Part shown: positions 8,007 through 17,568 of the stretch, in pieces
How positions within the stretch are numbered: the stretch's first letter is position 1
Layout: the number at the start of each line of letters is the position of its first letter
Source: Erythrobacter sanguineus
Lineage (GTDB): Bacteria > Pseudomonadota > Alphaproteobacteria > Sphingomonadales > Sphingomonadaceae
Assembly (NCBI RefSeq): GCF_900143235.1
Contig: NZ_FRDF01000009.1
Location: 1 to 64,000, forward strand
Direction: 5' to 3'
DNA length: 64,000 bases
Position numbers and translations under genes: made by a program
Notes under the pieces: generated by a model
The model's database searches: none
Told to the model about the DNA's origin: nothing
The model's input: only the letters and a program-made list of their open reading frames with translations

Positions 8007-9356
8007 TCAGACCTCGCGCTCATCCAGCCACTTTTCGAGCCACTTGATCGAATAATCACCATTGAGCACGTCGGTCTGACGCAGCAGTTCCTGGTGCAGC
8101 GGGATGTTGGTCTTCACCCCTTCAACCACCATTTCCTCCAGCGCGCGGCGCAGGCGCATGATGCAGCCTTCGCGCGTCCGGCCATAAACGATCAGCTTGG
8201 CGATCATGCTGTCGTAATAGGGCGGGATCTTGTACCCGGCATAAAGCCCGGAATCGACCCGCACATGCATCCCCCCTGCCGCGTGATAATAGGTCACCAG
8301 CCCGGGCGAAGGCGCGAAATTGAACGGGTCTTCGGCATTGATCCGGCACTCGATCGCGTGGCCCTTGAATTCCAGTTCGTCCTGCTTGACCGACAATGGC
8401 TTGCCTTCCGCGATGCGGATCTGTTCGCGCACCAGATCGACCCCGGTGATCGCTTCGGTCACCGGGTGTTCGACCTGAAGGCGGGTGTTCATCTCGATGA
8501 AGTAGAACTCGCCGTTTTCCCACAGGAATTCGATCGTGCCCGCACCGCGATAGGCCATGTCGCGCATCGCCTTGGCGCAGACCTCGCCCATGCGCTCGCG
8601 CTCTTCGGGCGAGATCACCGGGGAGGGCGCTTCTTCCAGCACCTTCTGGTGGCGACGTTGCAGCGAACAGTCACGCTCGCCCAGATGGATTGCGTTGCCC
8701 TGTCCGTCGCCGAACACCTGAAATTCGATGTGGCGCGGGTTGCCGAGATATTTCTCGATATAGACCGTCGCATCGCCGAAAGCGGCCTTGGCTTCGGAGC
8801 CGGCCTGCTGGATCAGCGTTTCGAGCTGGTCCGGGCCGTTGCACACTTTCATGCCGCGCCCGCCGCCTCCGCTCGCGGCCTTGATGATGACGGGATAGCC
8901 AGCCGCTTCGGCAATCGCCTTGGCTTCGGCGATGTCGGACACCGCGCCGTCCGAGCCGGGGACCAGCGGCAGGCCGAGCGCGCCCGCGGTGCGCTTGGCC
9001 TCGATCTTGTCGCCCATGGTGCGGATATGTTCGGGCTTGGGGCCGATCCAGATGATGTCATGCGCTTCGACAATGTCGGCAAACTTGGCATTTTCCGACA
9101 GGAAGCCATAGCCGGGGTGGATCGCATCGCACTGGGCGATTTCGGCCGCCGAAATGATGTTGGCGATGTTGAGATAGCTGTCGGACGCAGGCGGCGGGCC
9201 GATGCACACGGCGTGGTCGGCCAGCCGCACGTGCATGGCATCGGCATCGGCGGTGGAATGCACTGCCACCGTCTCGATCCCCATTTCGTGCGCCGCGCGG
9301 TGGATGCGCAGCGCGATTTCGCCGCGATTGGCGATCAGAATGCGTTTGATCCCCAT
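8007..9356 (-). CDS. accC: Acetyl-CoA carboxylase, biotin carboxylase subunit
   Basis: A 449-aa ATP-grasp enzyme that carboxylates biotin on AccB using ATP and bicarbonate, the first step of fatty acid synthesis. It has the N-terminal [15 protein letters not shown], the glycine loop [10 protein letters not shown], and the active-site stretch [16 protein letters not shown]. The length equals the family norm (~449). It begins 4 bases after accB and is co-transcribed with it. About 180 bases of non-coding sequence separate its stop from ndh. Confidence 0.97.
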   Translation of the reverse strand: MGIKRILIANRGEIALRIHRAAHEMGIETVAVHSTADADAMHVRLADHAVCIGPPPASDSYLNIANIISAAEIAQCDAIHPGYGFLSENAKFADIVEAHDIIWIGPKPEHIRTMGDKIEAKRTAGALGLPLVPGSDGAVSDIAEAKAIAEAAGYPVIIKAASGGGGRGMKVCNGPDQLETLIQQAGSEAKAAFGDATVYIEKYLGNPRHIEFQVFGDGQGNAIHLGERDCSLQRRHQKVLEEAPSPVISPEERERMGEVCAKAMRDMAYRGAGTIEFLWENGEFYFIEMNTRLQVEHPVTEAITGVDLVREQIRIAEGKPLSVKQDELEFKGHAIECRINAEDPFNFAPSPGLVTYYHAAGGMHVRVDSGLYAGYKIPPYYDSMIAKLIVYGRTREGCIMRLRRALEEMVVEGVKTNIPLHQELLRQTDVLNGDYSIKWLEKWLDEREV

Positions 9357-9360
9357 GGCT

Positions 9361-9873
9361 TCAGGAAATCACGACGAGCGGTTGGTCGAATTCGACCGGC
9401 TGGGCATTGTCGACGAGGATCGCGCCGACCGTGCCGGACCTTGGCGCGGTGATCGGGTTCATCACCTTCATCGCCTCGACGATCAGCAGGGTATCGCCTT
9501 CCTTCACCGCCTTGCCGACCGCAATGAACGGCGCAGCGCCCGGTTCCGGGGTCAGATAGCAGGTGCCGACCATCGGCGATTTGACCGCATTGGTCATGTC
9601 GGGGCCGGCGGCGGGTTCGGGAGCCGCAGGCGCCGCTGCGACAGGCGCAGGGGCCGCCGCCGCAGCCGGAGCGGGTGCCGCAGCATAGACCGGTGCCGCC
9701 GCTGCCACCGCACCGCGCGAGACGCGGATCTTGCGATCATCATCCTCGACCGCGATCTCGGTAAGCCCTGTTTCGTTGAGCAGTTCAGCCAGTTCGCGCA
9801 CCAGCGCGGTGTCGATATTCATGCCGGACTTGCGTCCGCCCGACTTGCTGCCCTCGGCACCGTCGTTTGCCAT
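9361..9873 (-). CDS. accB: Acetyl-CoA carboxylase, biotin carboxyl carrier protein
   Basis: A 170-aa carrier: N-terminal helical region 18-50, an Ala/Pro-rich flexible linker 55-90, and a C-terminal biotinyl domain with the biotinylated Lys136 in EAMKVMNP. It carries carboxybiotin between AccC and AccA/AccD. ATG 9873 is preceded by AAGGGAC; the longer in-frame reading from 9957 has no family support. The aroQ-accB-accC order is typical of alphaproteobacteria. Confidence 0.97.
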   Translation of the reverse strand: MANDGAEGSKSGGRKSGMNIDTALVRELAELLNETGLTEIAVEDDDRKIRVSRGAVAAAAPVYAAAPAPAAAAAPAPVAAAPAAPEPAAGPDMTNAVKSPMVGTCYLTPEPGAAPFIAVGKAVKEGDTLLIVEAMKVMNPITAPRSGTVGAILVDNAQPVEFDQPLVVIS

Positions 9874-9979
9874 GTATGTCCCTTGTTTTGTGAAAACGCC
9901 CGTCAGGCGCAGGGGACTATTGCCGCGAATTGCGGCTGGCAAGTGGCAAGGATGCAAAATGTGAAAGTCTGGTGACGAA

Positions 9980-10420
9980 TCAGACCTGCCCCGACGCTAC
10001 GGCTTCGAGCGCGATGCGGTAGGAATCGGCGCCGTGGCCCTCCACGGTCATGGCAGCGGCCATCCCGACATAGGAGAGGTGGCGGAACGGCTCGCGGGTC
10101 TTGGGGTCGGAAAGGTGCACCTCGATCACCGGCGTACGGATCGCCTTGATCGCATCCAGAAGCGCGATGGAGGTGTGGGTATAGGCCGCCGCATTAAGCA
10201 ACACCGCCCGCGCGCCTTCGGCCTGCGCCTCATGCAGCCAGTCCACCAGCATCCCTTCGTGATTGGTCTGGCGCATCTCGATCTCGAACCCGAGTTCGCG
10301 GGCGCGGTCTTCCAGCATCCCGGCTATATCATCGAGCGTGGTGGTGCCATAGATCTCCGGTTCGCGCGTGCCGAGGAGATTGAGGTTGGGGCCGTTGAGG
10401 ACGTAGATGAGGTTGTTCAT
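9980..10420 (-). CDS. aroQ: 3-dehydroquinate dehydratase, type II
   Basis: A 146-aa type II dehydroquinase of the shikimate pathway (3-dehydroquinate to 3-dehydroshikimate). The signature [17 protein letters not shown] spans residues 9-25 with catalytic Tyr24. [15 protein letters not shown] and [17 protein letters not shown] (catalytic His) follow in the usual order. The start at ATG 10420 matches the family N-terminus. It lies about 107 bases upstream of accB on the same strand. Confidence 0.96.
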   Translation of the reverse strand: MNNLIYVLNGPNLNLLGTREPEIYGTTTLDDIAGMLEDRARELGFEIEMRQTNHEGMLVDWLHEAQAEGARAVLLNAAAYTHTSIALLDAIKAIRTPVIEVHLSDPKTREPFRHLSYVGMAAAMTVEGHGADSYRIALEAVASGQV

Positions 10421-10517
10421 CGCGCGAGGATAGCGCGAAGGGTGGGGGCGGGGAAGTGCGTGGCTGTCGGCGCTTGTCAAAGCTAACGAAACCTTAGCCG
10501 GTGGCGGGTAGACCATT

Positions 10518-11567
10518 GTGGTGGTGGCGATCGACAAGTCCAAGCCGGCAATTGCGTCAGGCACTTATATTCCCGCACTGGACGGATTGCGCGCTGTCGC
10601 GGCGCTTCTGGTGGTGGCGTTTCATGCCCGTATTGTTTCGGGCGGCTTCATTGGCGTGGATGTGTTCTTTGTCCTCTCGGCCTTCCTGATCACCGGAATT
10701 CTTCAGCGGGAAATTTCGCAGACTGGCGCGATCAGGCTTTCGCGCTTCTATCTGCGCCGTCTGGCCCGGCTTGGTCCGGCATTGGCCTTCCTGCTCGCAG
10801 GCTATATCGCATTCGCGCCATTGATCTGGCCATCCCATCCCCATCTGTTCGATGCGATGCTGGCTGGTCTTTATGTCAGCAATTACAGTTTCGCGCTTTT
10901 CAAGGAGCCTCTCTATCTCCAGCATACGTGGTCGCTGGCGGTCGAAGATCAATTTTACCTGCTCTGGCGTCTGCTTTTGCCGGTCTTGATGCGCGCAAGA
11001 ATTCCGATCCTGTGGCTTGGTGCGGCGTATGTCGCGGTCATTTGCTGGCGTGCGAGTTTTGGCGATGACTGGGCAAGCTACTATTACCGGGCCGACACGC
11101 GCGCCAGCGGCCTGATCATCGGTGCCGCACTAGCCCTTTATCTGCACCGGCTGACGTTCACCCCTGTTTACGCATGGACGGGCATTGGCGCGATTATCGT
11201 GGCCGCAGCGTTTGGTGAGTTCGGGCCGACATCGGCGACTGTTTTCCCGGTAGCGGAGATCGGGGCTGCACTTGTGGTGGGTGCGGCTGCGCATGGTCAG
11301 CTTGGCAGGCTGAAAATTGCCTTGTGCGCCCCGATTGCCATTCGACTGGGAAAATTGTCATACGGGATATATCTGTGGCACTATCCCATAACAGTCGCGC
11401 TTCGCCCCTGGCTGGATGGTGTGACCTTGTTCGGCGCCGTTCTTGTCCCTTCGGTCGCACTTGCGTGGCTGTCATTTGTGACGATCGAGCGGCTGCCAAT
11501 GATGATCGGCACGCGGGTTGATCTGAAAGCGCGCCGTGCTGTGATCCCTACCGGTCAACGCCCTTGA
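10518..11567 (+). CDS. Acyltransferase 3 family membrane protein
   Basis: A 349-aa multi-pass membrane O-acyltransferase (OafA/YrhL type) that usually transfers acetyl groups to surface polysaccharides. The N-terminal YIPALDGLRAVAALLVVAFH with the conserved His, GGFIGVDVFFVLSAFLITG, and SLAVEDQFYLLW are diagnostic. About ten membrane helices are predicted by eye and there is no SGNH domain. Only GTG starts are available (10518, 10521, 10524). Its last 20 bases overlap the convergent holin gene. The target polysaccharide is unknown. Confidence 0.85.
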   Translation: MVVAIDKSKPAIASGTYIPALDGLRAVAALLVVAFHARIVSGGFIGVDVFFVLSAFLITGILQREISQTGAIRLSRFYLRRLARLGPALAFLLAGYIAFAPLIWPSHPHLFDAMLAGLYVSNYSFALFKEPLYLQHTWSLAVEDQFYLLWRLLLPVLMRARIPILWLGAAYVAVICWRASFGDDWASYYYRADTRASGLIIGAALALYLHRLTFTPVYAWTGIGAIIVAAAFGEFGPTSATVFPVAEIGAALVVGAAAHGQLGRLKIALCAPIAIRLGKLSYGIYLWHYPITVALRPWLDGVTLFGAVLVPSVALAWLSFVTIERLPMMIGTRVDLKARRAVIPTGQRP

Positions 11568-11961
11568 CCTTCCCCCACTGCCGGGCCGCCGTGTAACCGA
11601 GGTACCCGGTGCCAAACAGCGCATAGAGCGGTTCAGGCAGCCCCGCGAGATAGGCGTTCATCCCCGCCGCGATGTCCTTTGCTGCCATGGGATGAAAGGC
11701 GGAAAGCAATCCCATCGGCAGCGCGGTCAGCAGCAGGATGTACATCACGTAAAGGAAGCTCGGCCGGGCGCGGCTGGTCCAGGGATCGGAGGAATTGGCC
11801 TCGGCGACGATGGCTTGCAATTGCGCCTCGATCATCCGCATCTCCTGCGTGCCTTCGAGCGCAATCAGTTCGAGCTTGGCCTTGGCGCGGGCCTCCTTAT
11901 CCGGAATGATCTTGTCGATGATCGAAGAAATCGGGCCGATCAGCACGTCGAGAATGGCCAT
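11548..11961 (-). CDS. Holin family protein (GTA/phage holin, 3TM type)
   Basis: A 137-aa protein beginning MAILDVLIGPISSIIDKIIP, followed by a charged helical part with KAKLELIALEGTQEMRMIEA and a membrane region with FLYVMYILLLTALPMGLLSA. It resembles the 3-TM holins found with gene transfer agents and phages, which permeabilise the inner membrane so an endolysin can reach the wall. AAGGAG lies about 10 bases before ATG 11961. No endolysin, capsid or GTA structural gene is visible nearby, so it is an orphan lysis gene in this window. Confidence 0.75.
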   Translation of the reverse strand: MAILDVLIGPISSIIDKIIPDKEARAKAKLELIALEGTQEMRMIEAQLQAIVAEANSSDPWTSRARPSFLYVMYILLLTALPMGLLSAFHPMAAKDIAAGMNAYLAGLPEPLYALFGTGYLGYTAARQWGKVKGVDR

Positions 11962-12033
11962 TTTGCGTGCGCTCCTTGGGTCTGAGTCGCGCATTGATTG
12001 ACCAATTCGGTTAAAGTAGGAAAATGAATTAAC

Positions 12034-12930
12034 CTATTTTTCTTTTGCTTCGGCCAACAACCGCTGGGCCAGCGCCAGATGCGGACGGTCAAGCATTGCC
12101 CCGTCGAGCGCGACAACGCCTGCGCCGGGGTGATCGGCAAAGGCCTGCACAATCGCGCGGGCATGCGCCAGTTCCTGCGCGCTGGGTGTAAAGGCGGCGT
12201 TGATCGGATCGACCTGCGCAGGGTGGATCGCCAGCATCCCGCGAAAGCCTGCCGCCCGCACATTCCGCGCGCGCTTTTCCAGTGCCTCAAGGTCGCGGAA
12301 TTCGGGCTGCACCGTCTCGATCGCGGCAATGCCAGCTGCCGATGCACCGATCAGGCACAGGCTGCGCGCCATTTCATAGGTATGAGCATATTCGCCATCT
12401 GCGCCGCGCTGCTCGCTGGCGCCGAGCACGGCGGAGAGATCCTCTGCCCCCCAGCTCATCGCCGCCAGCCGCTCGCGCCCCGGATAATCACCCGCATATT
12501 CACCGGTGCGGAACATTGCTGCCGCCGTCTCTGTCACCAGCGCAGCGATCAGCGTGCGACCCTGCGGGATGCCGTTCGCTGCTTCAAGCGCGGTCAGATA
12601 GTGGTGAAGCCGCGATATGTCCGCTGCCCCCTCGGCCTTGGGCAGAAACACCCCGCCGGGCTGTGACGGTATGATCGCGGCAAGATCGGCGATGCAGGCC
12701 GCGGTGCTGACTGGGTTGATCCGTACCCATAGGCGTGCCCGCCCGGTGCTGGCCGCAATCTGCTCAGCCACCATCGCGCGCGCCGCCGCCTTGTTTTCGG
12801 GCGCGACCGAATCCTCAAGATCAAACAGCGCGATGTCGGCAGTGCTGGCGGCGGCCTTGCCCATCTTCTTTTCGCTGTCGCCCGGAGCGAACAGCCATGA
12901 ACGCATCGGCAGGGTGGGGGATGCAGACAT
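12034..12930 (-). CDS. HpcH/HpaI aldolase / citrate lyase beta-like CoA ester lyase
   Basis: A 298-aa TIM-barrel protein of the CitE-like family. The N-terminal RSWLFAPGDSEKKMGKA and ALFDLEDSVAPENKAAAR carry the substrate and Mg-binding elements, with further metal ligands in VTETAAAMF and SWGAEDLSAVLGA. Relatives include malyl-CoA and citramalyl-CoA lyases; with no citDF partners it is unlikely to be part of citrate lyase. ATG 12930 is preceded by AGGAG. The exact CoA ester cannot be told from sequence. Confidence 0.85.
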   Translation of the reverse strand: MSASPTLPMRSWLFAPGDSEKKMGKAAASTADIALFDLEDSVAPENKAAARAMVAEQIAASTGRARLWVRINPVSTAACIADLAAIIPSQPGGVFLPKAEGAADISRLHHYLTALEAANGIPQGRTLIAALVTETAAAMFRTGEYAGDYPGRERLAAMSWGAEDLSAVLGASEQRGADGEYAHTYEMARSLCLIGASAAGIAAIETVQPEFRDLEALEKRARNVRAAGFRGMLAIHPAQVDPINAAFTPSAQELAHARAIVQAFADHPGAGVVALDGAMLDRPHLALAQRLLAEAKEK

Positions 12931-12984
12931 TGTTCTTCTCCTATCGGGCGATCGGCTTACGAATCTGCTCCGCCAAGGTAAAGG

Positions 12985-15123
12985 CTAGAACGAGCCCTCG
13001 ACCGCCAGCGTGAAGATCATGCCGAAATCGCGCGAGCGCCGTTCGGTAAACGCAATCTCGCCTGCCGCCCGGTCGGTAAAGATCGTGCGTTCGAACAGAT
13101 TGCGGCGGTCGAGCAGGTTGGCGGCGCTGGCCCGCATGGTCATTCCGGCGACATCCTTGTTTTCCACGAACATCGAGGCAAAGCCGAATGTCTCGGTCCG
13201 CAGCGAGATTTCATCGAGCCGCACCGATGGCGCATTGTCTTGCCAGGTTGCATTCCCGCCCATGGCCCAGGCGGTACCGCCGAAATCATGCCGGATATCG
13301 GTGCGAAATTCGGTGATCACCGTGCTGGAAAGCCGGCGCCTGTTTCCAATCAACGGATCGATGACATCGCTGTCCCGCAGGGCAAAGCTCAGATCGAGCC
13401 GCGTCCCCTTCCAACCGATCGGGTCAGATAAAAGGGTGAAATCACCGGTAATGCCATAGCGCTGGGCCGATGGCAGGTTGCCGGGCGCCTGTCCGCCGCC
13501 CGCAATCGGGATCTGATCGACAATATCGGTAATGTCTTCGTAGAATCCGAGCAGGTTCACATTGCCCAGCGCGCCCAGCCGCAGGCTTGCCTCGATCTCG
13601 TAGTTCCAGCTTTGCGGCGGAACCAGATCGGCGTTGGTCACATCTTCGCGTTCCTGATTGAGATCGACTGTGGCGATGAAATCGAAGAAATTGAGCTGCC
13701 CCACCACCCGTTCGACCCGTCCCGCCAGATTGAGCGCCGGGCTGGCCTTCCAGTCGAGCGCGGCAAATCCCTTTGGCCGCCAGAAACTGCGGGTCTGCCC
13801 CAAAGGTCCGCTCTGGCTGATGCGCGAATATTCGCCGCCTGCCGAAAGCTGCAATTGCAGCGATGGCAGCAGCGGGCGGCTGTAGGTCAGCCCGGCATCG
13901 GCGCGATCTTCATCCACCCGCGCCGAAGCGCCGGGCAGCACCACCGGCCGGAGCACGCCGGCACCATCGCGCACTTCCAGCGCGGAGGCGATATCGAGGA
14001 AATTGCGCACCCCCTCCACCGCTGCGACAAGGTTTCCGCCGGCCGCGGCGATGTTGTATTCGGAACGCAAAATCGTTTCGCCCTCATCGGCATCGCGGGT
14101 GAAGGCACTGCCCTGCGGTGCGCTGTCATCGGCGAATTCGGTCAGCACCAGCGAAACGAAAGGGCTGTCCTCATAGCGGTGATAGCCGATCAGCTTGAGC
14201 TGTCCGGGGCCGACGGCAAACTGGTAATCCGCGCCAAGTTCAAAATTGAATTCGTCCTCGCGGTTGCGGAAGGTGCGTACCCGGTCGACCGCAAAGCCCG
14301 GCCCGGCCTGCTGCGACAATTCGGTTTCGCGAAAGATGAAGCCTTGCACCTGTCCGGTCAGGTTCAGCACATTGCCATTGTCGGCGATGCGGGTGAACGA
14401 TCCGGAAAGCCCGACCCGGTCGGAATTGAAATTGGCCTTTTCGTCACGGATATCGATCAGCGCGCCCGCTCCATCGAACACCCGTTCGATCCCCTGATCG
14501 CCGCGCCGATTGGAATCGTTTTCCAGCGCCAGCGTCCAGTCGGTCTTGGCACCGCCGCCCGCAATTGCGACCGAACCATCGAGGAATTGCCCGGGCGTGC
14601 CTTTGCTGCGGAATTGCGGGGCGAGCCGGAACTGGCCAGCGATGCGACCGCTCGAACTGGTGACGACATTCAGCACCTGTCCGCTCAAGCCGCCGATATC
14701 CAGACTGGCCCCGTCGACCAGCTCCAGCCTTACCACGTCTTCGACCGGGATGCGCTGTAGCGCCTCGACCGGACCATTGGATTTGCCCGAAATGCGCCGA
14801 CCGTTGATCAGAACATTGGTATCCGCTTGTCCCAGCCCGCGTGCGCCGTCGCCCGCGCGGATCGAAAATCCGGGAACCTGCCGCGCCATGTCAAGCGCGC
14901 TGCGCGGCGCGAACCGGGCGAAATCATCGGGTGCAAAGGTGCTGCGCGTGGTTCCTGCCGCCGCAGTTCCAGTCTGACCTTCTTCGTTGTCCTCCGCCGC
15001 AGAGTCCGGATCGGAGAAAGCCGCGAAATTTTCTGCCCAAAGCGGCGTGGAAAGACCCAAGCCGAGCAAGGGCAGCAAGGCCTTGGCTTGCGCCCGGAAC
15101 ATTTTATGGCAGGCCTTTTTCAT
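12985..15123 (-). CDS. TonB-dependent receptor
   Basis: About 712 aa, outer-membrane TonB-dependent receptor. Signal peptide from MKKACHKMF with a hydrophobic core ending near STPLWA, then a plug domain (FAPRSALDMARQVPGFSIR, TNVLINGRRISGKSN, VEDVVRLELVDGASL) and a long beta-barrel ending in an aromatic-terminated strand (AVEGSF). The ligand is not evident; no siderophore or vitamin genes are adjacent and no TonB box stands out. Start ATG 15123 is the most likely of several Met codons; ATG 15129 is two residues earlier. Weak ribosome site. Confidence 0.88.
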   Translation of the reverse strand: MKKACHKMFRAQAKALLPLLGLGLSTPLWAENFAAFSDPDSAAEDNEEGQTGTAAAGTTRSTFAPDDFARFAPRSALDMARQVPGFSIRAGDGARGLGQADTNVLINGRRISGKSNGPVEALQRIPVEDVVRLELVDGASLDIGGLSGQVLNVVTSSSGRIAGQFRLAPQFRSKGTPGQFLDGSVAIAGGGAKTDWTLALENDSNRRGDQGIERVFDGAGALIDIRDEKANFNSDRVGLSGSFTRIADNGNVLNLTGQVQGFIFRETELSQQAGPGFAVDRVRTFRNREDEFNFELGADYQFAVGPGQLKLIGYHRYEDSPFVSLVLTEFADDSAPQGSAFTRDADEGETILRSEYNIAAAGGNLVAAVEGVRNFLDIASALEVRDGAGVLRPVVLPGASARVDEDRADAGLTYSRPLLPSLQLQLSAGGEYSRISQSGPLGQTRSFWRPKGFAALDWKASPALNLAGRVERVVGQLNFFDFIATVDLNQEREDVTNADLVPPQSWNYEIEASLRLGALGNVNLLGFYEDITDIVDQIPIAGGGQAPGNLPSAQRYGITGDFTLLSDPIGWKGTRLDLSFALRDSDVIDPLIGNRRRLSSTVITEFRTDIRHDFGGTAWAMGGNATWQDNAPSVRLDEISLRTETFGFASMFVENKDVAGMTMRASAANLLDRRNLFERTIFTDRAAGEIAFTERRSRDFGMIFTLAVEGSF

Positions 15124-15224
15124 CACCATCCTATCAGCGCAATTGCGATGCAATGTCGATGCGTTTTTCGCCTGTGTCTCGGCCAAGGGGCATTGCGGTC
15201 CGACGAAAGGCACGGCCCGTTATG

Positions 15225-16727
15225 TCAGGCGGTTTCGCCAGGCGCCGTCAGCGCAGCAATGCCCGGAACGGTAATGCTGCGCTCGCCGCCGAAATCCTCG
15301 CGCACCACGATCAGCCCGGCGCGTTCGAGATGATCGAGCAGGCGGCGCACCCGGCTGGGTGAGGAGCTGCCGTAAAGCCGGGCCAGCTCGTGTTCTTGCG
15401 GCATCGCGTCGCCGGTCGCCGCGGCAACAACAAGCGCCAGATAGGGGGCAAGCACATCTTCGCCGACCTTCCCGGCCATGCCCTCGACCAGAGCGCGCCT
15501 GTGCGGGTCGAGCCGGTCGAGCCCCGCAAGCGCAAAGGCGAACAGGCGGCGAAAAGCGACAAGATCCACATGCGCGCTGGCGATGCCGCGCTGACGGCAG
15601 CGGATGGCGAAATCGCGGAACAGCGCCGCAGCGGGCCGGAAGGTTGCGCCCTCGCTGGAGGCAAGTTCGCGTGTCACGGTCATGACGTCGGGTGTCTCTT
15701 GCGCTGCTTCGGCCGCAGACCGCGGCGGCTGAGATGGCGCGGCAGGTTTCGGCGCGGGCGGCGTTTCAGCCTGTTTCGCCACCGGCGCGGCGGTCAGGGC
15801 CTGTTCCAGATCGACCGCCGGACGTGGCGGCGGCGCGGGCCGGCGTGCGGGCTGATCGGCTGCTGCGGCTTCCATCAGCCGGTTGGTCAGCAAGGCTTCC
15901 ATCTCATCGCCCGGGGCATCGGGCAGGGGAAGCAGCACCTGCGCCGCATTCTTGCCACCCGTGCGCACCGCCCCGACATGGACAGCGACCGGACGACGGC
16001 TGACCGCGGGGCCAAGCCCGAGGAACTGCCCGCGCTGCAGATCCCTGATCCGCTCGGCCTGCCGACGGTCCATGCCGAGCAGATCTGCCGCGCGCTGCAT
16101 GTCGATGTCGAGAAAGGTGCGCCCCATCAGGAAGTTCGAGGCTTCGGCGGCGACATTCTTGGCCAGCTTGGCGAGCCGCTGGGTGGCGACGATGCCGGCC
16201 AGCCCGCGCTTGCGCCCACGGCACATCAGGTTGGTCATCGCCGAAAGCGTCATCCGGCGGGTGTCATCGTTCATTTCGCCGGCCGCGGCAGGGGCGAACA
16301 TCTGCGCCTCGTCAACCACCACCAGCGCCGGATACCAATGTTCGCGCGGGGCATCGAACAGCGCGGTCAGAAACAATGCGGCGCAGCGGATCTGCTGTTC
16401 GACCTCCAGTTCCTCCAGCGCCAGCACCACCGAGGCGCGGTGCTGGCGCACCCGCCCGGCCAGCATCTCGATCTCCTTGGGCGAATAGGCGGCACCATCG
16501 ATCACCACATGGCCGAAATGATCCGCCAGGGTGACAAAATCGCCTTCGGGATCGATCACCACCTGCTGCACCATCCCGGCGCATTCCTCCAGCAGGCGGC
16601 GCAGCAGGTGCGACTTGCCCGACCCGGAATTGCCCTGCACGAGTAAACGCGTCGCAAGCAGCTCCTCCAGATCGATGAAGATGCTCTGCCCGTTTGTGTC
16701 CCGGCCGATGTCGATCTGTGCGCTCAC
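15225..16727 (-). CDS. HerA/DUF87-like ATPase with C-terminal winged helix
   Basis: A 500-aa AAA-type ATPase. Walker A is GNSGSGKSH (residues 32-40) and Walker B ALVVVDEAQMF (about 132-142), with a possible arginine/sensor segment around MCRGRKRGLAGIVATQRLAK. Residues about 285-345 are a Pro/Ala-rich linker, and the C-terminus (LARLYGSSSPSRVRRLLDHL) looks like a winged helix. It resembles HerA/VirB4-like DNA-translocating ATPases, but no NurA nuclease gene is adjacent. It may be a stand-alone DNA-linked ATPase of alphaproteobacteria. Function is unproven. Confidence 0.78.
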   Translation of the reverse strand: MSAQIDIGRDTNGQSIFIDLEELLATRLLVQGNSGSGKSHLLRRLLEECAGMVQQVVIDPEGDFVTLADHFGHVVIDGAAYSPKEIEMLAGRVRQHRASVVLALEELEVEQQIRCAALFLTALFDAPREHWYPALVVVDEAQMFAPAAAGEMNDDTRRMTLSAMTNLMCRGRKRGLAGIVATQRLAKLAKNVAAEASNFLMGRTFLDIDMQRAADLLGMDRRQAERIRDLQRGQFLGLGPAVSRRPVAVHVGAVRTGGKNAAQVLLPLPDAPGDEMEALLTNRLMEAAAADQPARRPAPPPRPAVDLEQALTAAPVAKQAETPPAPKPAAPSQPPRSAAEAAQETPDVMTVTRELASSEGATFRPAAALFRDFAIRCRQRGIASAHVDLVAFRRLFAFALAGLDRLDPHRRALVEGMAGKVGEDVLAPYLALVVAAATGDAMPQEHELARLYGSSSPSRVRRLLDHLERAGLIVVREDFGGERSITVPGIAALTAPGETA

Positions 16728-16834
16728 GCGTCCGGCTTAGGCAGGGTGCAGGCCAGCGCAAAGGCGCAGGGCCGAGTTTTCCAGTGATTCAGGCAGGATC
16801 GCGAAGGATCGCTTCCGGCCGACGCCAGGCAAAG

Positions 16835-16866
16835 AAAAACCCCGCCAACTCTATGGAGTTGCGGGG
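16835..16866 (-). terminator. Rho-independent terminator of tRNA-Val
   Basis: On the minus strand, CCCCGCAACTC pairs with GAGTTGGCGGGG (one bulge) around a four-base loop, followed by five T residues (16839-16835). It lies 27 bases beyond the tRNA-Val 3' end. Confidence 0.85.
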
Positions 16867-16892
16867 CTGTTTCGCGCCAAGCGGCAGTACGA

Positions 16893-16967
16893 TGGTGGGC
16901 GTAGCAAGGATTGAACTTGCGACCCCTACGATGTCAACATAGTGCTCTACCACTGAGCTATACGCCC
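16893..16967 (-). tRNA. tRNA-Val (GAC)
   Basis: Cloverleaf with acceptor GGGCGTA/TACGCCC, anticodon stem CTATG/CGTAG and loop TTGACAT giving anticodon GAC. The 3' CCA is encoded (16893-16895). Confidence 0.95.
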
Positions 16968-17052
16968 GCACCATCGGATCGCCGCCCTGTCGAGAGCGGA
17001 GCGGCCCTTTATCGCAGCCCCCGCCAAGGTGCAAGCGATTCGGAAAATCGGC

Positions 17053-17430
17053 CTATCCTGCTTCCTCGAACGCCCGCTCAACTTCCAGCACGAGGTCACG
17101 CAGGTGGAACGGCTTGGACAGCACCTTGGCGCTGGGCTGTTCGCGGCTGGCGCGCAAGCTGACGGCGGCAAAACCGGTGATGAACATGACCTTGGTGCGC
17201 GGAGAAATTTCGGCGCAGCGCTGGGCCAGTTCGATGCCGTCCATCTCGGGCATGACGATGTCCGACAACAGCAGATCGAAATCGCCGCTTTCCAGCAGCG
17301 GGATCGCCTCGGTGCCGCGGTCGACAGCGCTCACCCGGTAACCGGCATTGGTCAGCGCGCGCTCGAGATAGGTGCGCATCGCCTCTTCGTCTTCGGCAAG
17401 CAGGATGTGGGGGGCATTGGTGACGGTCAT
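17053..17430 (-). CDS. cpdR: CpdR-type single-domain response regulator
   Basis: A 125-aa receiver domain with no output domain. The acidic pocket is in LLAEDEEAMR, the phospho-acceptor is Asp57 in LLSDIVMPEMDG, Thr85 is in FITGFA, and the conserved Lys106 is in LSKPFHL. In Caulobacter, CpdR brings ClpXP to the cell pole to degrade cell-cycle substrates and is controlled through CckA-ChpT. Identification rests on its size, the KPFHLRDLVLEVERAFEE tail and its position divergent from an N-formylglutamate amidohydrolase gene, an arrangement I recall from sphingomonads. Confidence 0.85.
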   Translation of the reverse strand: MTVTNAPHILLAEDEEAMRTYLERALTNAGYRVSAVDRGTEAIPLLESGDFDLLLSDIVMPEMDGIELAQRCAEISPRTKVMFITGFAAVSLRASREQPSAKVLSKPFHLRDLVLEVERAFEEAG

Positions 17431-17568
17431 GGCAAGTGTGTTAGCAGCCCCGGCTTAAGAAATCTTTGTCCGTGGTGACGGCAAGCCGTCCCCGCGAAGT
17501 TTTCGCAGAACTTTTCACGCGATGAGGCTTTGACAGGCGCGCCCAAAGCCGTCAGCAAGGTCATCGAA

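Noticed and set aside
7823..8062. 79-codon minus-strand ORF in the ndh-accC gap
   Set aside because: Overlaps the end of accC and the ndh start in another frame, with no ribosome site or motif; the 180-base gap is treated as non-coding.
7731..9452. 573-codon plus-strand ORF
   Set aside because: Lies opposite accC and accB, which have full family motifs; the frame is open because of high G+C codon bias.
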